64,000 bases of DNA from Atopobium sp. ICM42b. GTDB lineage: Bacteria; Actinomycetota; Coriobacteriia; Coriobacteriales; Atopobiaceae. The stretch covers positions 84,333 through 148,332 of the forward strand of contig JDFH01000014.1 of NCBI GenBank assembly GCA_000564995.1, read 5' to 3'. Under the pieces are notes generated by a model that saw nothing but the letters and a program-made list of their open reading frames with translations, was not told where the DNA came from and did not search any database. Shown here piece by piece: positions 1-8,193 of the stretch. The translations under genes and the position numbers were made by a program. Within the stretch, counting starts at the first letter, position 1, and each line of letters begins with the position of its first letter.

Positions 1-758
1 TGAGAGATTTGCTGGTTAAAGGTAATGAGCGCGTAAAACGCAGCAACCATATAAAACTCTGGATATTTCATTGCGTCATCAGCAGAGATGTCGGTTGAAG
101 AAGTCTCTGCAACCTCAATGTTTTTCTCGTCAGTAGAGGAGAAGGTAAGAGGGGTAAGGCCAAGGTCTTGGGGTTTCTCGCGCACCACAAAAAGGGTGAA
201 GGGGAGTGTTCCTACAAGCATAACCAGCGCAAAAATCAGATAGCAAGCGCGCCAACCTTCAGGACCAGACGAAATAATGGCAGATCCGATGGGGTTAAAG
301 ACAGTGCCGCCAATACCGGTAAATGCAAAGCAGAGACCCATAAAAGTACCAACGCGCTGGTCAAACCAATCATTAATGAGGGCGGGGACGCACAAAAACA
401 TGAGAGCTGGTACGCCAATGCCAAGTCCCACTGCACAGAGATAAAAATGCCACATTTCTTGAGCTGCTGACATAGCTCCATATGAGATTGCACAAATGAT
501 AACGCTTGCAGAAAGCACGAGGCGCGTGTCGTGTGTTTTATAGAACTTGCCTATGAATGGTAGAACTACCGTCATAGCAATGCAGAGTACCGAGAAGACC
601 GCAGAGAAGGCAACGCGGGGAACGCCAAAATATTGTGAAACTGGTGTGATAAAGATGCCAAAGCACGTAAGGATAATGGCGCACGGCAAAAACATGATGA
701 CAATACAAGTTGCAACGATGGCGTATGCATATTTAGTGCCGAGTAAACGATGTAGCAC
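1..758 (-). CDS. MFS transporter, oxalate/formate-antiporter-like (partial, C-terminus off window)
   Basis: Translating the minus strand from a GTG at 758-756 gives an open frame of about 252 codons that runs off the left edge. It starts VLHRLLGTKYAYAIVATCIV and alternates hydrophobic helices with short loops (about six membrane segments). A hydrophilic central loop with acidic and Ser/Thr residues follows, as in the middle of 12-helix major facilitator carriers. The pattern most resembles OFA-type organic anion antiporters, but the substrate cannot be named. GAGAGGAG lies just upstream of the GTG, and no better ATG is near. It is codirectional with the DUF438 gene, separated by an inverted repeat. 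Family confidence is good, substrate confidence low. Confidence 0.75.
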   Translation of the reverse strand, partial: MLHRLLGTKYAYAIVATCIVIMFLPCAIILTCFGIFITPVSQYFGVPRVAFSAVFSVLCIAMTVVLPFIGKFYKTHDTRLVLSASVIICAISYGAMSAAQEMWHFYLCAVGLGIGVPALMFLCVPALINDWFDQRVGTFMGLCFAFTGIGGTVFNPIGSAIISSGPEGWRACYLIFALVMLVGTLPFTLFVVREKPQDLGLTPLTFSSTDEKNIEVAETSSTDISADDAMKYPEFYMVAAFYALITFNQQIS

Positions 759-788
759 TGAGGCTCCTCTCTTTTGGCCAGAAATAGT

Positions 789-824
789 GTAGGCGATGTG
801 CCTTAAAAAGGACACATCGCCTAC
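789..824. repeat. 12-bp inverted repeat between DUF438 gene and MFS gene
   Basis: GTAGGCGATGTG at 789-800 is perfectly inverted at 813-824, with a 12-nt loop. It lies between the stop of the DUF438 gene and the MFS start on the minus strand. No good T-run follows on either strand, so it is a weak terminator candidate, an mRNA-processing hairpin or an operator. Confidence 0.5.
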
Positions 825-877
825 CAAGTCGTACAAAATTTTTAAGAGGCAACTCAGGGTTTTACGCGCTCAAGATC

Positions 878-2476
878 TTAGCTGTCAGAACCTCTGCGGT
901 TCTCGCCCTCAAGAGCACGGATTGGTCCGATGTCCTGAGTGGTCTCAAGAGCGCCCAGGTAGTTACCCTCTTCATCGCGAACAGCAAAGTAACGGACGTA
1001 GAGGAACTTATCTCTGACCTCAAACCAGAACTCGGAGGAGTCGCTACGACCGCTCCTGAACTCGGTGAGGATGCGACGAACAGCTTCCTGGCTCTTTGGT
1101 GGATGGCAGTCATATACGTCGCGGCCAAGGCAGCTCTTAGGACGAGGGAAAGCACGGGTGTCGCCGTGGCTGAAGTAACGTGTCTTGTCATCTGCATCAA
1201 CAAAGGTAATGTCAAGCGGAATGGTTGCAAAGACAGCCTCAAGCTGCGGAATGGTGAACTCACCGGTAGAGAGCTTGACCTTACCGTCAGCAGAAATTGC
1301 TTCCTCTTCTGCTTCAGCGTTATTCTCGTCCATAGCGGCTGCGGCTTCCATCTCTTTAAGCTTGTCGTTTGCAAGCTCAAGAGGATCTGCGTGCCATGAA
1401 GGAGGATTGACGCCAAATGCGTGGCCAAACTCGTTCTCTTCAGCAGCAATCTGGGTCCACTGGGTAGCGGTTAGGTGCTCAAGGGAAAGTGGAATGAGGA
1501 CGTTTTCTTCCTTGGATGCCATGGACTCAGCACCCTCAATAGCCTCATCCAGGTAGTCAGCAACGGCAGCCATAAGGCCTGCATCATACTGGCCGTATGC
1601 AGTCTCGAGCAGGGCCTCTGCGCCGTTAACAGCGTTTCTTACCTCGTCGTCCTTACCCCACATAACCTTTGAAGGACCAGTGATATCGTGGCGCTCAAGA
1701 TGAGGGAAGAGCAGCTCTTCCTTGCGCTTGTAGTGAACAAAGACCTCGTCAAAGGCGTCCATATCAGCCTTTAGAATTGCTGCAACACCAGCGCACTCTT
1801 CGTTGCTGGAAGACTCGGTAAGCGTACGAGCACGCTTCACATCTGGAGCAACGCGGTCGTGGATAAAGGCAAGAATGCGGTCGTTCTCTTGGCGCATGGT
1901 CCAAACAGGATGGCCAGGAGTCTCTTCAACAGCGCCTGTTGGTGCGCAAGAAACCTTGCCTTCAAAGAGAGCGGCATGAACGTCACAGAGCTTGAGGACC
2001 TTCTCCATAGGAACGCCGCCAGCAATAAGCTCCTGCTCAGCGTTAGAGATCTCTGAGCCAGAGACGTCCTTGAAGTTACGGGTAAAGTCCTCGCGAACAG
2101 CCTCGACGTCCTCACCGTCGTTGAGGCGCTCAAGGTACTGGGCGATAAGAGCTTTGCGCTCCTCGGGGGTCTGAGCAATAGGTGCGTCCTCTGCCTCTGC
2201 CTCTGCGGGTTTCTCGTCAGCTGGGGTTTCTGCTGCTGTAGGCTCCTTATCACCAAGAATGGTAAAGCCGTGAGAGCGGAAGATTGCTTTGAGCTCCTCA
2301 AGGTCTACGCCTTTGTGGTCGCAACCTTTAGGGATGGTCATAAAGCGTCCCATGGTCTGAAGACGGCCTGGCTCGGTAATCTCGGCAAAGCCATTTTCTG
2401 CCATGAGGCCTTTAATAACGGGATACTTAGTGCAAATCTCATAAACGGATTTGCTTAAATCAAGAACCTGTGCCAT
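878..2476 (-). CDS. DUF1858-DUF438-hemerythrin-PAS domain protein
   Basis: This 532-residue protein is probably a cytoplasmic redox, oxygen or nitric-oxide sensing protein. Domains in order: a DUF1858-like segment (about 1-75), an acidic linker, a DUF438-like helical segment (about 104-172), a hemerythrin HHE domain (about 188-345) and a PAS domain (about 405-525). Visible iron-ligand candidates are H189 in GHPVW, then H248, E253/E254 and H259 in HYKRKEELLFPHLE, plus a later SKEENVLIPL segment. No kinase or output domain follows the PAS. The start has GAGAGGAG about 6 nt upstream. DUF438/hemerythrin/PAS proteins are common in anaerobes, but their exact role is not settled. Two palindromes upstream suggest regulation. 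Confidence 0.85.
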   Translation of the reverse strand: MAQVLDLSKSVYEICTKYPVIKGLMAENGFAEITEPGRLQTMGRFMTIPKGCDHKGVDLEELKAIFRSHGFTILGDKEPTAAETPADEKPAEAEAEDAPIAQTPEERKALIAQYLERLNDGEDVEAVREDFTRNFKDVSGSEISNAEQELIAGGVPMEKVLKLCDVHAALFEGKVSCAPTGAVEETPGHPVWTMRQENDRILAFIHDRVAPDVKRARTLTESSSNEECAGVAAILKADMDAFDEVFVHYKRKEELLFPHLERHDITGPSKVMWGKDDEVRNAVNGAEALLETAYGQYDAGLMAAVADYLDEAIEGAESMASKEENVLIPLSLEHLTATQWTQIAAEENEFGHAFGVNPPSWHADPLELANDKLKEMEAAAAMDENNAEAEEEAISADGKVKLSTGEFTIPQLEAVFATIPLDITFVDADDKTRYFSHGDTRAFPRPKSCLGRDVYDCHPPKSQEAVRRILTEFRSGRSDSSEFWFEVRDKFLYVRYFAVRDEEGNYLGALETTQDIGPIRALEGENRRGSDS

Positions 2477-2507
2477 ACGGGCTCCTCTCGGATGGGTTTA
2501 GAAAGTC

Positions 2508-2535
2508 CACTTTGGCTTACTTTATACCCAAAGTG
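2508..2535 (-). promoter_or_regulatory. Candidate promoter/operator of the DUF438 gene
   Basis: CACTTTGG (2508-2515) is inverted as CCAAAGTG (2528-2535), flanking TATAAA on the minus strand (2521-2526), which would serve as a -10 box. A weak -35 (TGGAAC) sits 17 nt upstream of it. An inverted repeat around a -10 is typical of a repressor site. Inferred from position only. Confidence 0.4.
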
Positions 2536-2555
2536 TGACAGGAGTTCCATATGGC

Positions 2556-2577
2556 TTTTGTTGTGGTTACAACAAAA
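2556..2577. promoter_or_regulatory. Perfect 9-bp palindrome with Crp/Fnr-type spacing
   Basis: TTTTGTTGT, GGTT, ACAACAAAA forms a perfect inverted repeat centred about 52 nt upstream of the likely transcription start of the DUF438 gene. The core GTTGT-N4-ACAAC has the 5-4-5 spacing of Fnr-family sites, though not the TTGAT sequence. It also lies just downstream of the EEP gene stop, but no T-run follows on the minus strand, so a terminator is unlikely. Confidence 0.4.
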
Positions 2578-2583
2578 CAGAAA

Positions 2584-3759
2584 TTATTCTTTACTCTTTA
2601 AGGTAAAAGACAGAAGAACCGGGTTGTGGTCTGAGTAAGCAAATTGCGTGTCAATGTTTCTGGCGGTTGCAACAACGTTATCCGAGACAATCCAGCCATC
2701 AACTGTGGTGGTGTACGTCTTGTCCTTCTCGTATGGGATGTCATCTCCACGGCAGGTAGGAACGTTGGTAAGGTTGTCTGGAGCTACAACGCTAAAGCCT
2801 TCTGGCAAATCAGAATCTTTGAGTTCTGCTACCCAGTCTGGTACCTGCTGAACAGAAGGGTAGAGTGTAAGCGAGCCCAAAATGGCATGATTCCAGTCGC
2901 CACCCGCAATAACGTAATTGCCCTTAGCGCGCTCCTCAGACATTATTTTGGTTAGAAGTGCAAGCTGCTGCGCGCGACTGGTGCCACCTTTGTCGTAGGC
3001 AGACATGTGGCTGTTAATAAGTACCAGCTCATGACCATCGCTGGTAGGATAGCGTGTAATCATAAAGCAACGGTCTAGGTCAAAGAATTTTGTTGGGAAC
3101 GACTCGTCAATGGGGTAGGTACGACGAGTTGCGCTTGAAGCAAGTACGTTTGAAAGCGTCAGAATTCCAGAGTTAGAGGTTCCGTGGAACTCCGTAAGTG
3201 GATAGGCGAGAAACGCGGTGTGGAAGTTCTGCGCAAAATATGATGCGTAGGATCCAAAGCGGCTCTCTGCTTCAGAAACTTGATTCACATGCCAGCTTCT
3301 GTCAGATGAAGTATCAATCTCTTGGAAAAGAATAAAGTCAGGGGCTGTACCACCATTCAGAGAAGAAACGGTGTTCAGGGCACCGTTTGTGGTGTAAAGA
3401 ACGGAGTTTCTGCTGACAGCACGGCCGTGAGTTCCCACGGTGCGTGTGCCATCCTGCATGATGCCTTCATCCATAAAAAAGGTGTAATCAGGGGTGTAAG
3501 CACCAAAGCCAATGTTGTAGGTCGAAGCTGTGTAGGTTTGGCCTACCTGTACAGTTGTAGCCTCAGGAGAAGCACCTTGATTGGATACGGGAGTATTGTC
3601 AGGAATGCGATAGTAATTAAGCTGCAGGTAGAGGGCATATCCACCAAGAACCAGTAAAGCTAGAACAAAAAGCCCACCTACAAATTTGAAAAGTGGTGCA
3701 AGAACCCTTTTTAGAAGGCCAATAATAAACTTAAGGCCAAGAGACAAAACTCTTTTCAT
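2584..3759 (-). CDS. Endonuclease/exonuclease/phosphatase (EEP) fold membrane protein
   Basis: The 391-residue protein has an N-terminal hydrophobic anchor (about residues 20-48) followed by an EEP/DNase I-like hydrolase domain facing outside. Catalytic-type motifs are visible in order: YNIGFG, FQEID (metal-binding Glu), INSHMSAYD, GGDWNH and YSDHNPVLL near the C-terminus. The family includes nucleases, sphingomyelinases and phosphoinositide phosphatases, and the substrate cannot be read from sequence. GAGG lies upstream of the ATG. It stands alone between the DUF438 gene and a divergently transcribed aminotransferase. Confidence 0.8.
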   Translation of the reverse strand: MKRVLSLGLKFIIGLLKRVLAPLFKFVGGLFVLALLVLGGYALYLQLNYYRIPDNTPVSNQGASPEATTVQVGQTYTASTYNIGFGAYTPDYTFFMDEGIMQDGTRTVGTHGRAVSRNSVLYTTNGALNTVSSLNGGTAPDFILFQEIDTSSDRSWHVNQVSEAESRFGSYASYFAQNFHTAFLAYPLTEFHGTSNSGILTLSNVLASSATRRTYPIDESFPTKFFDLDRCFMITRYPTSDGHELVLINSHMSAYDKGGTSRAQQLALLTKIMSEERAKGNYVIAGGDWNHAILGSLTLYPSVQQVPDWVAELKDSDLPEGFSVVAPDNLTNVPTCRGDDIPYEKDKTYTTTVDGWIVSDNVVATARNIDTQFAYSDHNPVLLSFTLKSKE

Positions 3760-3836
3760 GCGAACCTCGTATCAATCAAGTGTCGTATGATTTAAATGAT
3801 AACTATTATGGATTGAAATTACTTTGAGGAGTTTGT

Positions 3837-4988
3837 ATGTCGCTATCAAGAAATACAACACTAGAGCTTTTCAAACCCTCTGGTATCAGGCGTTTCTCGG
3901 CACTTGCTGCTGCAACACCAGGATGTATTTCTTTAACTATTGGAGAGCCGGGAGAAGACACTCCAGCTCCTATTTGCAACTTAGTAGACAGAGAACTTGC
4001 AGCTGGAAACACGCATTATCCACCCAACGTTGGTACTCTTGAACTTAGGGAGGCCATTGCTGCCTGGGAGTCTGCTCGTGGTATGAAGGTAGGCCCAGAC
4101 GGCATTGTAGTTACCGTGGGAGCTGCGGAAGCCATTTCTGCAACTATGCTGACCCTTATGAATCCAGGCGATGAAGTTATCATTCCTGAACCAGCGTATC
4201 TGGTATACAAAACACTCTGCCAGCTTAATCGTGGTGTAGTCGTGCCGCTTGATACCAGCACCAATCATTTCCAGATTGATGCTGAGCAGCTTAAATCAAA
4301 GATTTCAGAGAAGACAAAGCTTATTGTGCTGACGTCTCCCAACAATCCTACGGGATGTGTTTATACAAAAGAGTCGCTTGATGCGGTAGCTAATCTTGCG
4401 CGTGAACACGGCTTTTATGTGATGTGTGATGACGTTTATAGAGAGCTTGCCTATGTTGAGGACGTCCCACGTTTTGTTGAGCTCTACCCAGATTTGTCTG
4501 ATCGCTGCATTGTGACAAATAGTTTCTCCAAACCATGGGCAATGACGGGCTGGAGACTTGGCTGGGTTGCCACTTCTGACGAGCTTGCGACAGATATTGG
4601 AAAGGTTCACGCCCAGCTGGTGTCTTCTGTTCCTTCATTTTTGCAGCCAGCTGCTCTCTATGCACTTTCTTATGATGTCACGCCTATGCGCACAAACTAT
4701 CAAAAGCGCAGGCAGATTGTACTTTCTGCGCTTCAAGATATGAAACTTCCTGTTGAAGAGCCAGAAGGTGCCTTCTACGCATTCCCATCAATCAAGGAAT
4801 TTGCCCTTGATTCTGAGCCGTTTTGTGAGCGAGCAATCAAGGAGTTTGGTATAGCACTGGTACCTGGTGTTTTCTTCGGCGCCGAGGGCTATGTACGTAT
4901 CAGTTATGCTGCTTCTGACAAGAATCTGACAGAAGGCCTTTCTCGCCTTAAGACTTTTGTTAATACTTTGCGAGAAGAACAAAACTAG
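3837..4988 (+). CDS. Class I/II PLP-dependent aminotransferase (AspC/PatA-like)
   Basis: The 383-residue protein is a fold-type I aminotransferase. It shows NNPTG (169-173), the cofactor-binding Asp in CDDVYRELAY (about 199) and the Schiff-base lysine in SFSKPWAMTGWRLGW (K232). It has the usual length for aspartate or aromatic aminotransferases. The next operon encodes acetyl-pathway diaminopimelate synthesis and lacks an N-acetyl-LL-DAP aminotransferase, so this gene is a good candidate for that step. That is inference from position; it lies upstream of the lysine riboswitch and so would not share its control. GAGGAGTTTGT precedes the ATG. Confidence 0.85.
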   Translation: MSLSRNTTLELFKPSGIRRFSALAAATPGCISLTIGEPGEDTPAPICNLVDRELAAGNTHYPPNVGTLELREAIAAWESARGMKVGPDGIVVTVGAAEAISATMLTLMNPGDEVIIPEPAYLVYKTLCQLNRGVVVPLDTSTNHFQIDAEQLKSKISEKTKLIVLTSPNNPTGCVYTKESLDAVANLAREHGFYVMCDDVYRELAYVEDVPRFVELYPDLSDRCIVTNSFSKPWAMTGWRLGWVATSDELATDIGKVHAQLVSSVPSFLQPAALYALSYDVTPMRTNYQKRRQIVLSALQDMKLPVEEPEGAFYAFPSIKEFALDSEPFCERAIKEFGIALVPGVFFGAEGYVRISYAASDKNLTEGLSRLKTFVNTLREEQN

Positions 4989-5014
4989 CCCAAATACAGA
5001 GCTTTCTGTGGTAG

Positions 5015-5216
5015 GGTTTTACTGTCAATAGAGGAGCGAGCACGATGGGTTCTGGGTTAGTCGGCAGGCAGTGACCCCAGAAGGAGGCGAGGTTCGCCGA
5101 ACTTGGCAATCAGGCGTGGTTGTCAGGTGGGCTTGTATGAAATACATGCAAGACTGTCCGAGATTTCGGGGGTGCTACTTTGACGGTGTATTGCGCCCCC
5201 AATTTGAGGGGGAGCT
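5015..5216 (+). promoter_or_regulatory. Lysine riboswitch (L box) with translational expression platform
   Basis: The 5' leader of lysA matches the lysine aptamer. It has AGAGGAGC right after the P1 5' strand (CTGTCAATAG, 5022-5031), GCCGAAC in the core, AAGACTGTCCGA, then GGGGGTGCTAC leading into the P1 3' strand (5175-5186). Just downstream, GCGCCCCC (5193-5200) can pair with GGGGG (5208-5212) in the ribosome-binding site. The same GCGCCCCC can instead pair with GGGGGTGC (5168-5175) at the aptamer's 3' end. This predicts that lysine binding frees GCGCCCCC to hide the ribosome-binding site and shut lysA off. There is no T-run, so control is likely translational. Confidence 0.87.
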
Positions 5217-6521
5217 TTGAGTAAGAAACCGTTTGTTTCTGTAGATGCCCTAGAGGCAATCACTAAGACGTATCCAACGCCATTTCACCTGTATAACAAG
5301 GAAGAGATTGTTCGCCGAGCAAAGCTTTTACAAGAGGCTTTTAGCTGGAACGCTGGATTTAAAGAGTACTTTGCGGTGAAGGCTACGCCAAATCCATACA
5401 TTGTGAAGTTGCTTGCAGAGCTTGGTTGTGGCTGTGACTGTGCAAATGCCACAGAGCTCACCCTAGCAAAAGCCTGTGGAGTTACCGGCCAAAACATTAT
5501 GCTCTCGTCAAATGACACTACGGTGCTTGACTTTGCTCGTGCTCATGAGCTGGGAGCTATTATTAACTTAGACGCTGGCGGCGACATGCTTGCAACGCTT
5601 GAAGAAGCGGTGGGAAGCAACATGCCGCAGGTCATGTGCGCACGCCTTAATCCTGGTGGTGTGTTTGAGTCGCAAAACGGCATTATTGGAAATCCCGATG
5701 ATGCTAAGTTTGGAATGACAGAAGAGCAGCTATTCCAGACGTTCGCGTATCTTAAAACCAAAGGCGTGACTGAGTTTGGCCTCCATGCCTTCCTAGCTAG
5801 TAACGCTCAAGAGGAAGATTACTATCCAAACCTTGCGCGCGTCCTTTTTGAGCTTGCCGTTAAGCTGCACAGAGAGCTTGATACTCATATTGGATTTATC
5901 GATCTTTCTGGTGGCATTGGTGTGGCGTATGAGCCAGATCAGGTTGAGCCTGACGTCTTGGCCATTGGTCAGGGTGTAAAGCGTGCCTTTGAAGAGGTCT
6001 TAGTTCCTGCTGGTATGGGAGACGTTGCCATTTACACCGAGCTTGGACGCTGGCTTTTGGGTCCTGCTGGCGCACTTGTTACTCGCGTCTTGCACCAGAA
6101 AGAGACGTATCGTCACTACCTTGGTGTAGACGCTTGCGCGGCAAACCTTATGCGACCCGCAATCTATGACGCCTACCACCACATCACCGTTATGGGTAAA
6201 GAGGATGTTCCCGCAACACATACGTACAACGTTGTAGGCGGACTTTGCGAGAATAACGATCAGTTTGCAAAGAACCGCCAGCTCCCAGAGGTGTCCGTGG
6301 GTGACCTTTTGTTCATCCACGATACGGGCGCTCATGGTTTCTCGATGGGCTATAACTACAATGGCCGTCTGCGCTCCGCTGAGCTGCTGCTTCTAGAAGA
6401 CGGATCCGTGCAGCTTATTCGCCGCGCTGAGACAGAAGCCGATTACTTTGCAACGCTTGCATTTGATGGCTCCGATTTTTCTGATCTTGCACAACAAACA
6501 ACTACAAACACCACACATTAG
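5217..6521 (+). CDS. lysA: Diaminopimelate decarboxylase
   Basis: LysA converts meso-diaminopimelate to L-lysine and CO2, the last step of lysine synthesis. The 434-residue protein is a fold-type III PLP enzyme. The PLP lysine is K55 in YFAVKATPNP, with CDCANATEL after it and a C-terminal domain carrying GGLCENNDQF and GAHGFSMGYNYNGRLR. The start is TTG at 5217 behind GAGGGGGAG. That ribosome-binding site forms one arm of the riboswitch hairpin, which supports this start. It is the first gene of lysA-dapA-dapB-dapH, with dapA 15 nt downstream. Confidence 0.95.
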   Translation: MSKKPFVSVDALEAITKTYPTPFHLYNKEEIVRRAKLLQEAFSWNAGFKEYFAVKATPNPYIVKLLAELGCGCDCANATELTLAKACGVTGQNIMLSSNDTTVLDFARAHELGAIINLDAGGDMLATLEEAVGSNMPQVMCARLNPGGVFESQNGIIGNPDDAKFGMTEEQLFQTFAYLKTKGVTEFGLHAFLASNAQEEDYYPNLARVLFELAVKLHRELDTHIGFIDLSGGIGVAYEPDQVEPDVLAIGQGVKRAFEEVLVPAGMGDVAIYTELGRWLLGPAGALVTRVLHQKETYRHYLGVDACAANLMRPAIYDAYHHITVMGKEDVPATHTYNVVGGLCENNDQFAKNRQLPEVSVGDLLFIHDTGAHGFSMGYNYNGRLRSAELLLLEDGSVQLIRRAETEADYFATLAFDGSDFSDLAQQTTTNTTH

Positions 6522-6536
6522 AGGGCGAGAAAAACT

Positions 6537-7430
6537 ATGGACATGAAAAATTTGACTGGTGCAATCACCGCTTTAGTAACCCCATTTGATGCTCAGGGAA
6601 ATGTTGACTTCGAGGCACTTGAGCGCTTTGTAGACTTCCAGATTGAGCAGGGAATTGACGGCATTCTCGCTCTTGGTACCACTGGCGAGTCCTCAACCAT
6701 GACAGATGAGGAGGACATCGAGGTAGTTAAGGCAATCCTTGCCAGAGCTCAGGGCAAAGTTCCTGTTATTGGCGGTGCTGGCTCCAACTCTTCTGCTGAG
6801 TCTTTGCGCAAAGCAGAGGCTCTAGAGAAGGCGGGTGTTGATGGTCTGCTTCTGATTACTCCTTACTACAACAAGAGTAACGAAGAGGGCATCTACCAGC
6901 ACTTCTCGTATGTACTCGACCGCGTTGATGTTCCTTGTATTTTGTATAACATTCCTGGTAGAACGGGCTGCTCAATTTCTGAGCGCAATGTTCAGAGGCT
7001 TGCGGCACATCCAAATGCATGGGGCATTAAAGAGGCTTCTGGAGATATTTCATACGCAACAAAGGTTGCTCGTTATCTGAGCGATGATTTTACTATGTGG
7101 TCTGGAAATGACGACATGATTGTGCCGCTGCTTTCTCTTGGCGCTTCTGGTGTTATTTCTGTTTGGTCTAACCTTGATCCAAAGATGGTTCATGACCTGG
7201 TTACTGCGTGGCACCGCGGAGAGGTCTCTCTTGCCCGTGAGCTTCAGCTTCAGTATCTTGACCTGGTTCACGCCCTCTTCTGCGAGGTTAATCCAATTCC
7301 TGTTAAGGCCGCTCTGGCTCGTATGGGACTTATGGAAGAAAATTATCGTCTACCTTTGTGGAAGATGACTGATGAGCACGCCGAGGTGCTTGAAAACGCT
7401 ATGAGAAAGGCTGGTCTTCTTGATGCCTAG
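6537..7430 (+). CDS. dapA: 4-hydroxy-tetrahydrodipicolinate synthase
   Basis: DapA condenses pyruvate with aspartate semialdehyde, the first committed step of the lysine/DAP branch. The 297-residue protein has normal family length. It carries GTTGES (47-52), Tyr in YNIPGRTG (137-144) and the Schiff-base lysine K165 in WGIKEASGD. ATG 6537 follows AGAGGGCGAG; a second in-frame ATG lies two codons later. The 3' end overlaps dapB by 8 nt, so the two are likely translationally coupled. Its substrate comes from lysC and asd, encoded about 34 kb away in this window. Confidence 0.95.
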   Translation: MDMKNLTGAITALVTPFDAQGNVDFEALERFVDFQIEQGIDGILALGTTGESSTMTDEEDIEVVKAILARAQGKVPVIGGAGSNSSAESLRKAEALEKAGVDGLLLITPYYNKSNEEGIYQHFSYVLDRVDVPCILYNIPGRTGCSISERNVQRLAAHPNAWGIKEASGDISYATKVARYLSDDFTMWSGNDDMIVPLLSLGASGVISVWSNLDPKMVHDLVTAWHRGEVSLARELQLQYLDLVHALFCEVNPIPVKAALARMGLMEENYRLPLWKMTDEHAEVLENAMRKAGLLDA

Positions 7431-8139
7431 TGCAGTAGTAATTGGTACCGGCAAGATGGGAAAGCTCATTGAGCAAACCCTGATTGCTCACGGCTTTGAG
7501 GTACTTGGTGCGTTTGGTCACGAGAATATCAATCAGCTAAGCTCCGTTGCACAGACGCCTGATGTGGTTGTGGATTTCTCTGGCGTTGCTGCTTTTGAGG
7601 CTGTTGTCGGCTTTGTGCGTGAGCGCGGGTGCGCACTTGTTTCTGGTACCACGGGTTTCTCGCCAGAGCAGCTTTCAGAGTTGAAGCAGCTGGGGGAGAG
7701 CGTGCCGGTGATTCACGCGGCAAACTATTCGGTGGGCGTTGCCGTGTTGAGACGCGCGGTAGCTATGGCTGCTGAGGCGCTTGATGGCTGGGATACCGAG
7801 ATTGTGGAGACGCACCACAACCAGAAGGTTGACGCTCCATCTGGTACAGCAAAGCTGCTGCTTGCTGCTATTGATCCAGAGGGAACTCGCCCGGTTGTTT
7901 CTGGTCGCGAGGGTTTCTGTGGAGCTCGCACCAAAGATGAGATTGGCGTGTTTGCACTCAGAGGCGGCACGGTGGCTGGCACTCATGAGGTGCATTTCTT
8001 TGGACAGGATGAGGAAGTATGTCTGACTCATCGTGCAACGTCTCGTCAGATTTTTGTGAACGGTGCCGTTGCGTGCGCTGAAAAATTGCTTACAAAAGCT
8101 CCAGGTTTCTATACCTTTGAAGAGTTGATTTTTGGATAA
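7423..8139 (+). CDS. dapB: 4-hydroxy-tetrahydrodipicolinate reductase
   Basis: DapB reduces the DapA product to tetrahydrodipicolinate with NAD(P)H. The roughly 238-residue protein starts with a Rossmann motif (VIGTGKMGK). It carries the catalytic motif ETHHNQKVDAPSGTAK near residues 129-144 and the C-terminal RATSRQIFVNGA segment. I chose ATG 7423; a TTG one codon earlier is possible but less likely. It overlaps the dapA stop by 8 nt. It is slightly shorter than the usual 250-270 residues, but all key motifs are present. Confidence 0.93.
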   Translation: MPSAVVIGTGKMGKLIEQTLIAHGFEVLGAFGHENINQLSSVAQTPDVVVDFSGVAAFEAVVGFVRERGCALVSGTTGFSPEQLSELKQLGESVPVIHAANYSVGVAVLRRAVAMAAEALDGWDTEIVETHHNQKVDAPSGTAKLLLAAIDPEGTRPVVSGREGFCGARTKDEIGVFALRGGTVAGTHEVHFFGQDEEVCLTHRATSRQIFVNGAVACAEKLLTKAPGFYTFEELIFG

Positions 8140-8193
8140 CCGCATGTGCTGGCTTATATAGGTCAGCATCTGTTTGATTGAGAAAGGACGTGC

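Noticed and set aside
862-1449. 195-codon minus frame inside the DUF438 gene
   Set aside because: Out-of-frame shadow rich in Leu, Ser and Arg; the 532-residue frame has clear hemerythrin and PAS domains.
7420-7422. TTG start for dapB one codon upstream
   Set aside because: The ATG that follows is stronger and gives the standard short Rossmann start.
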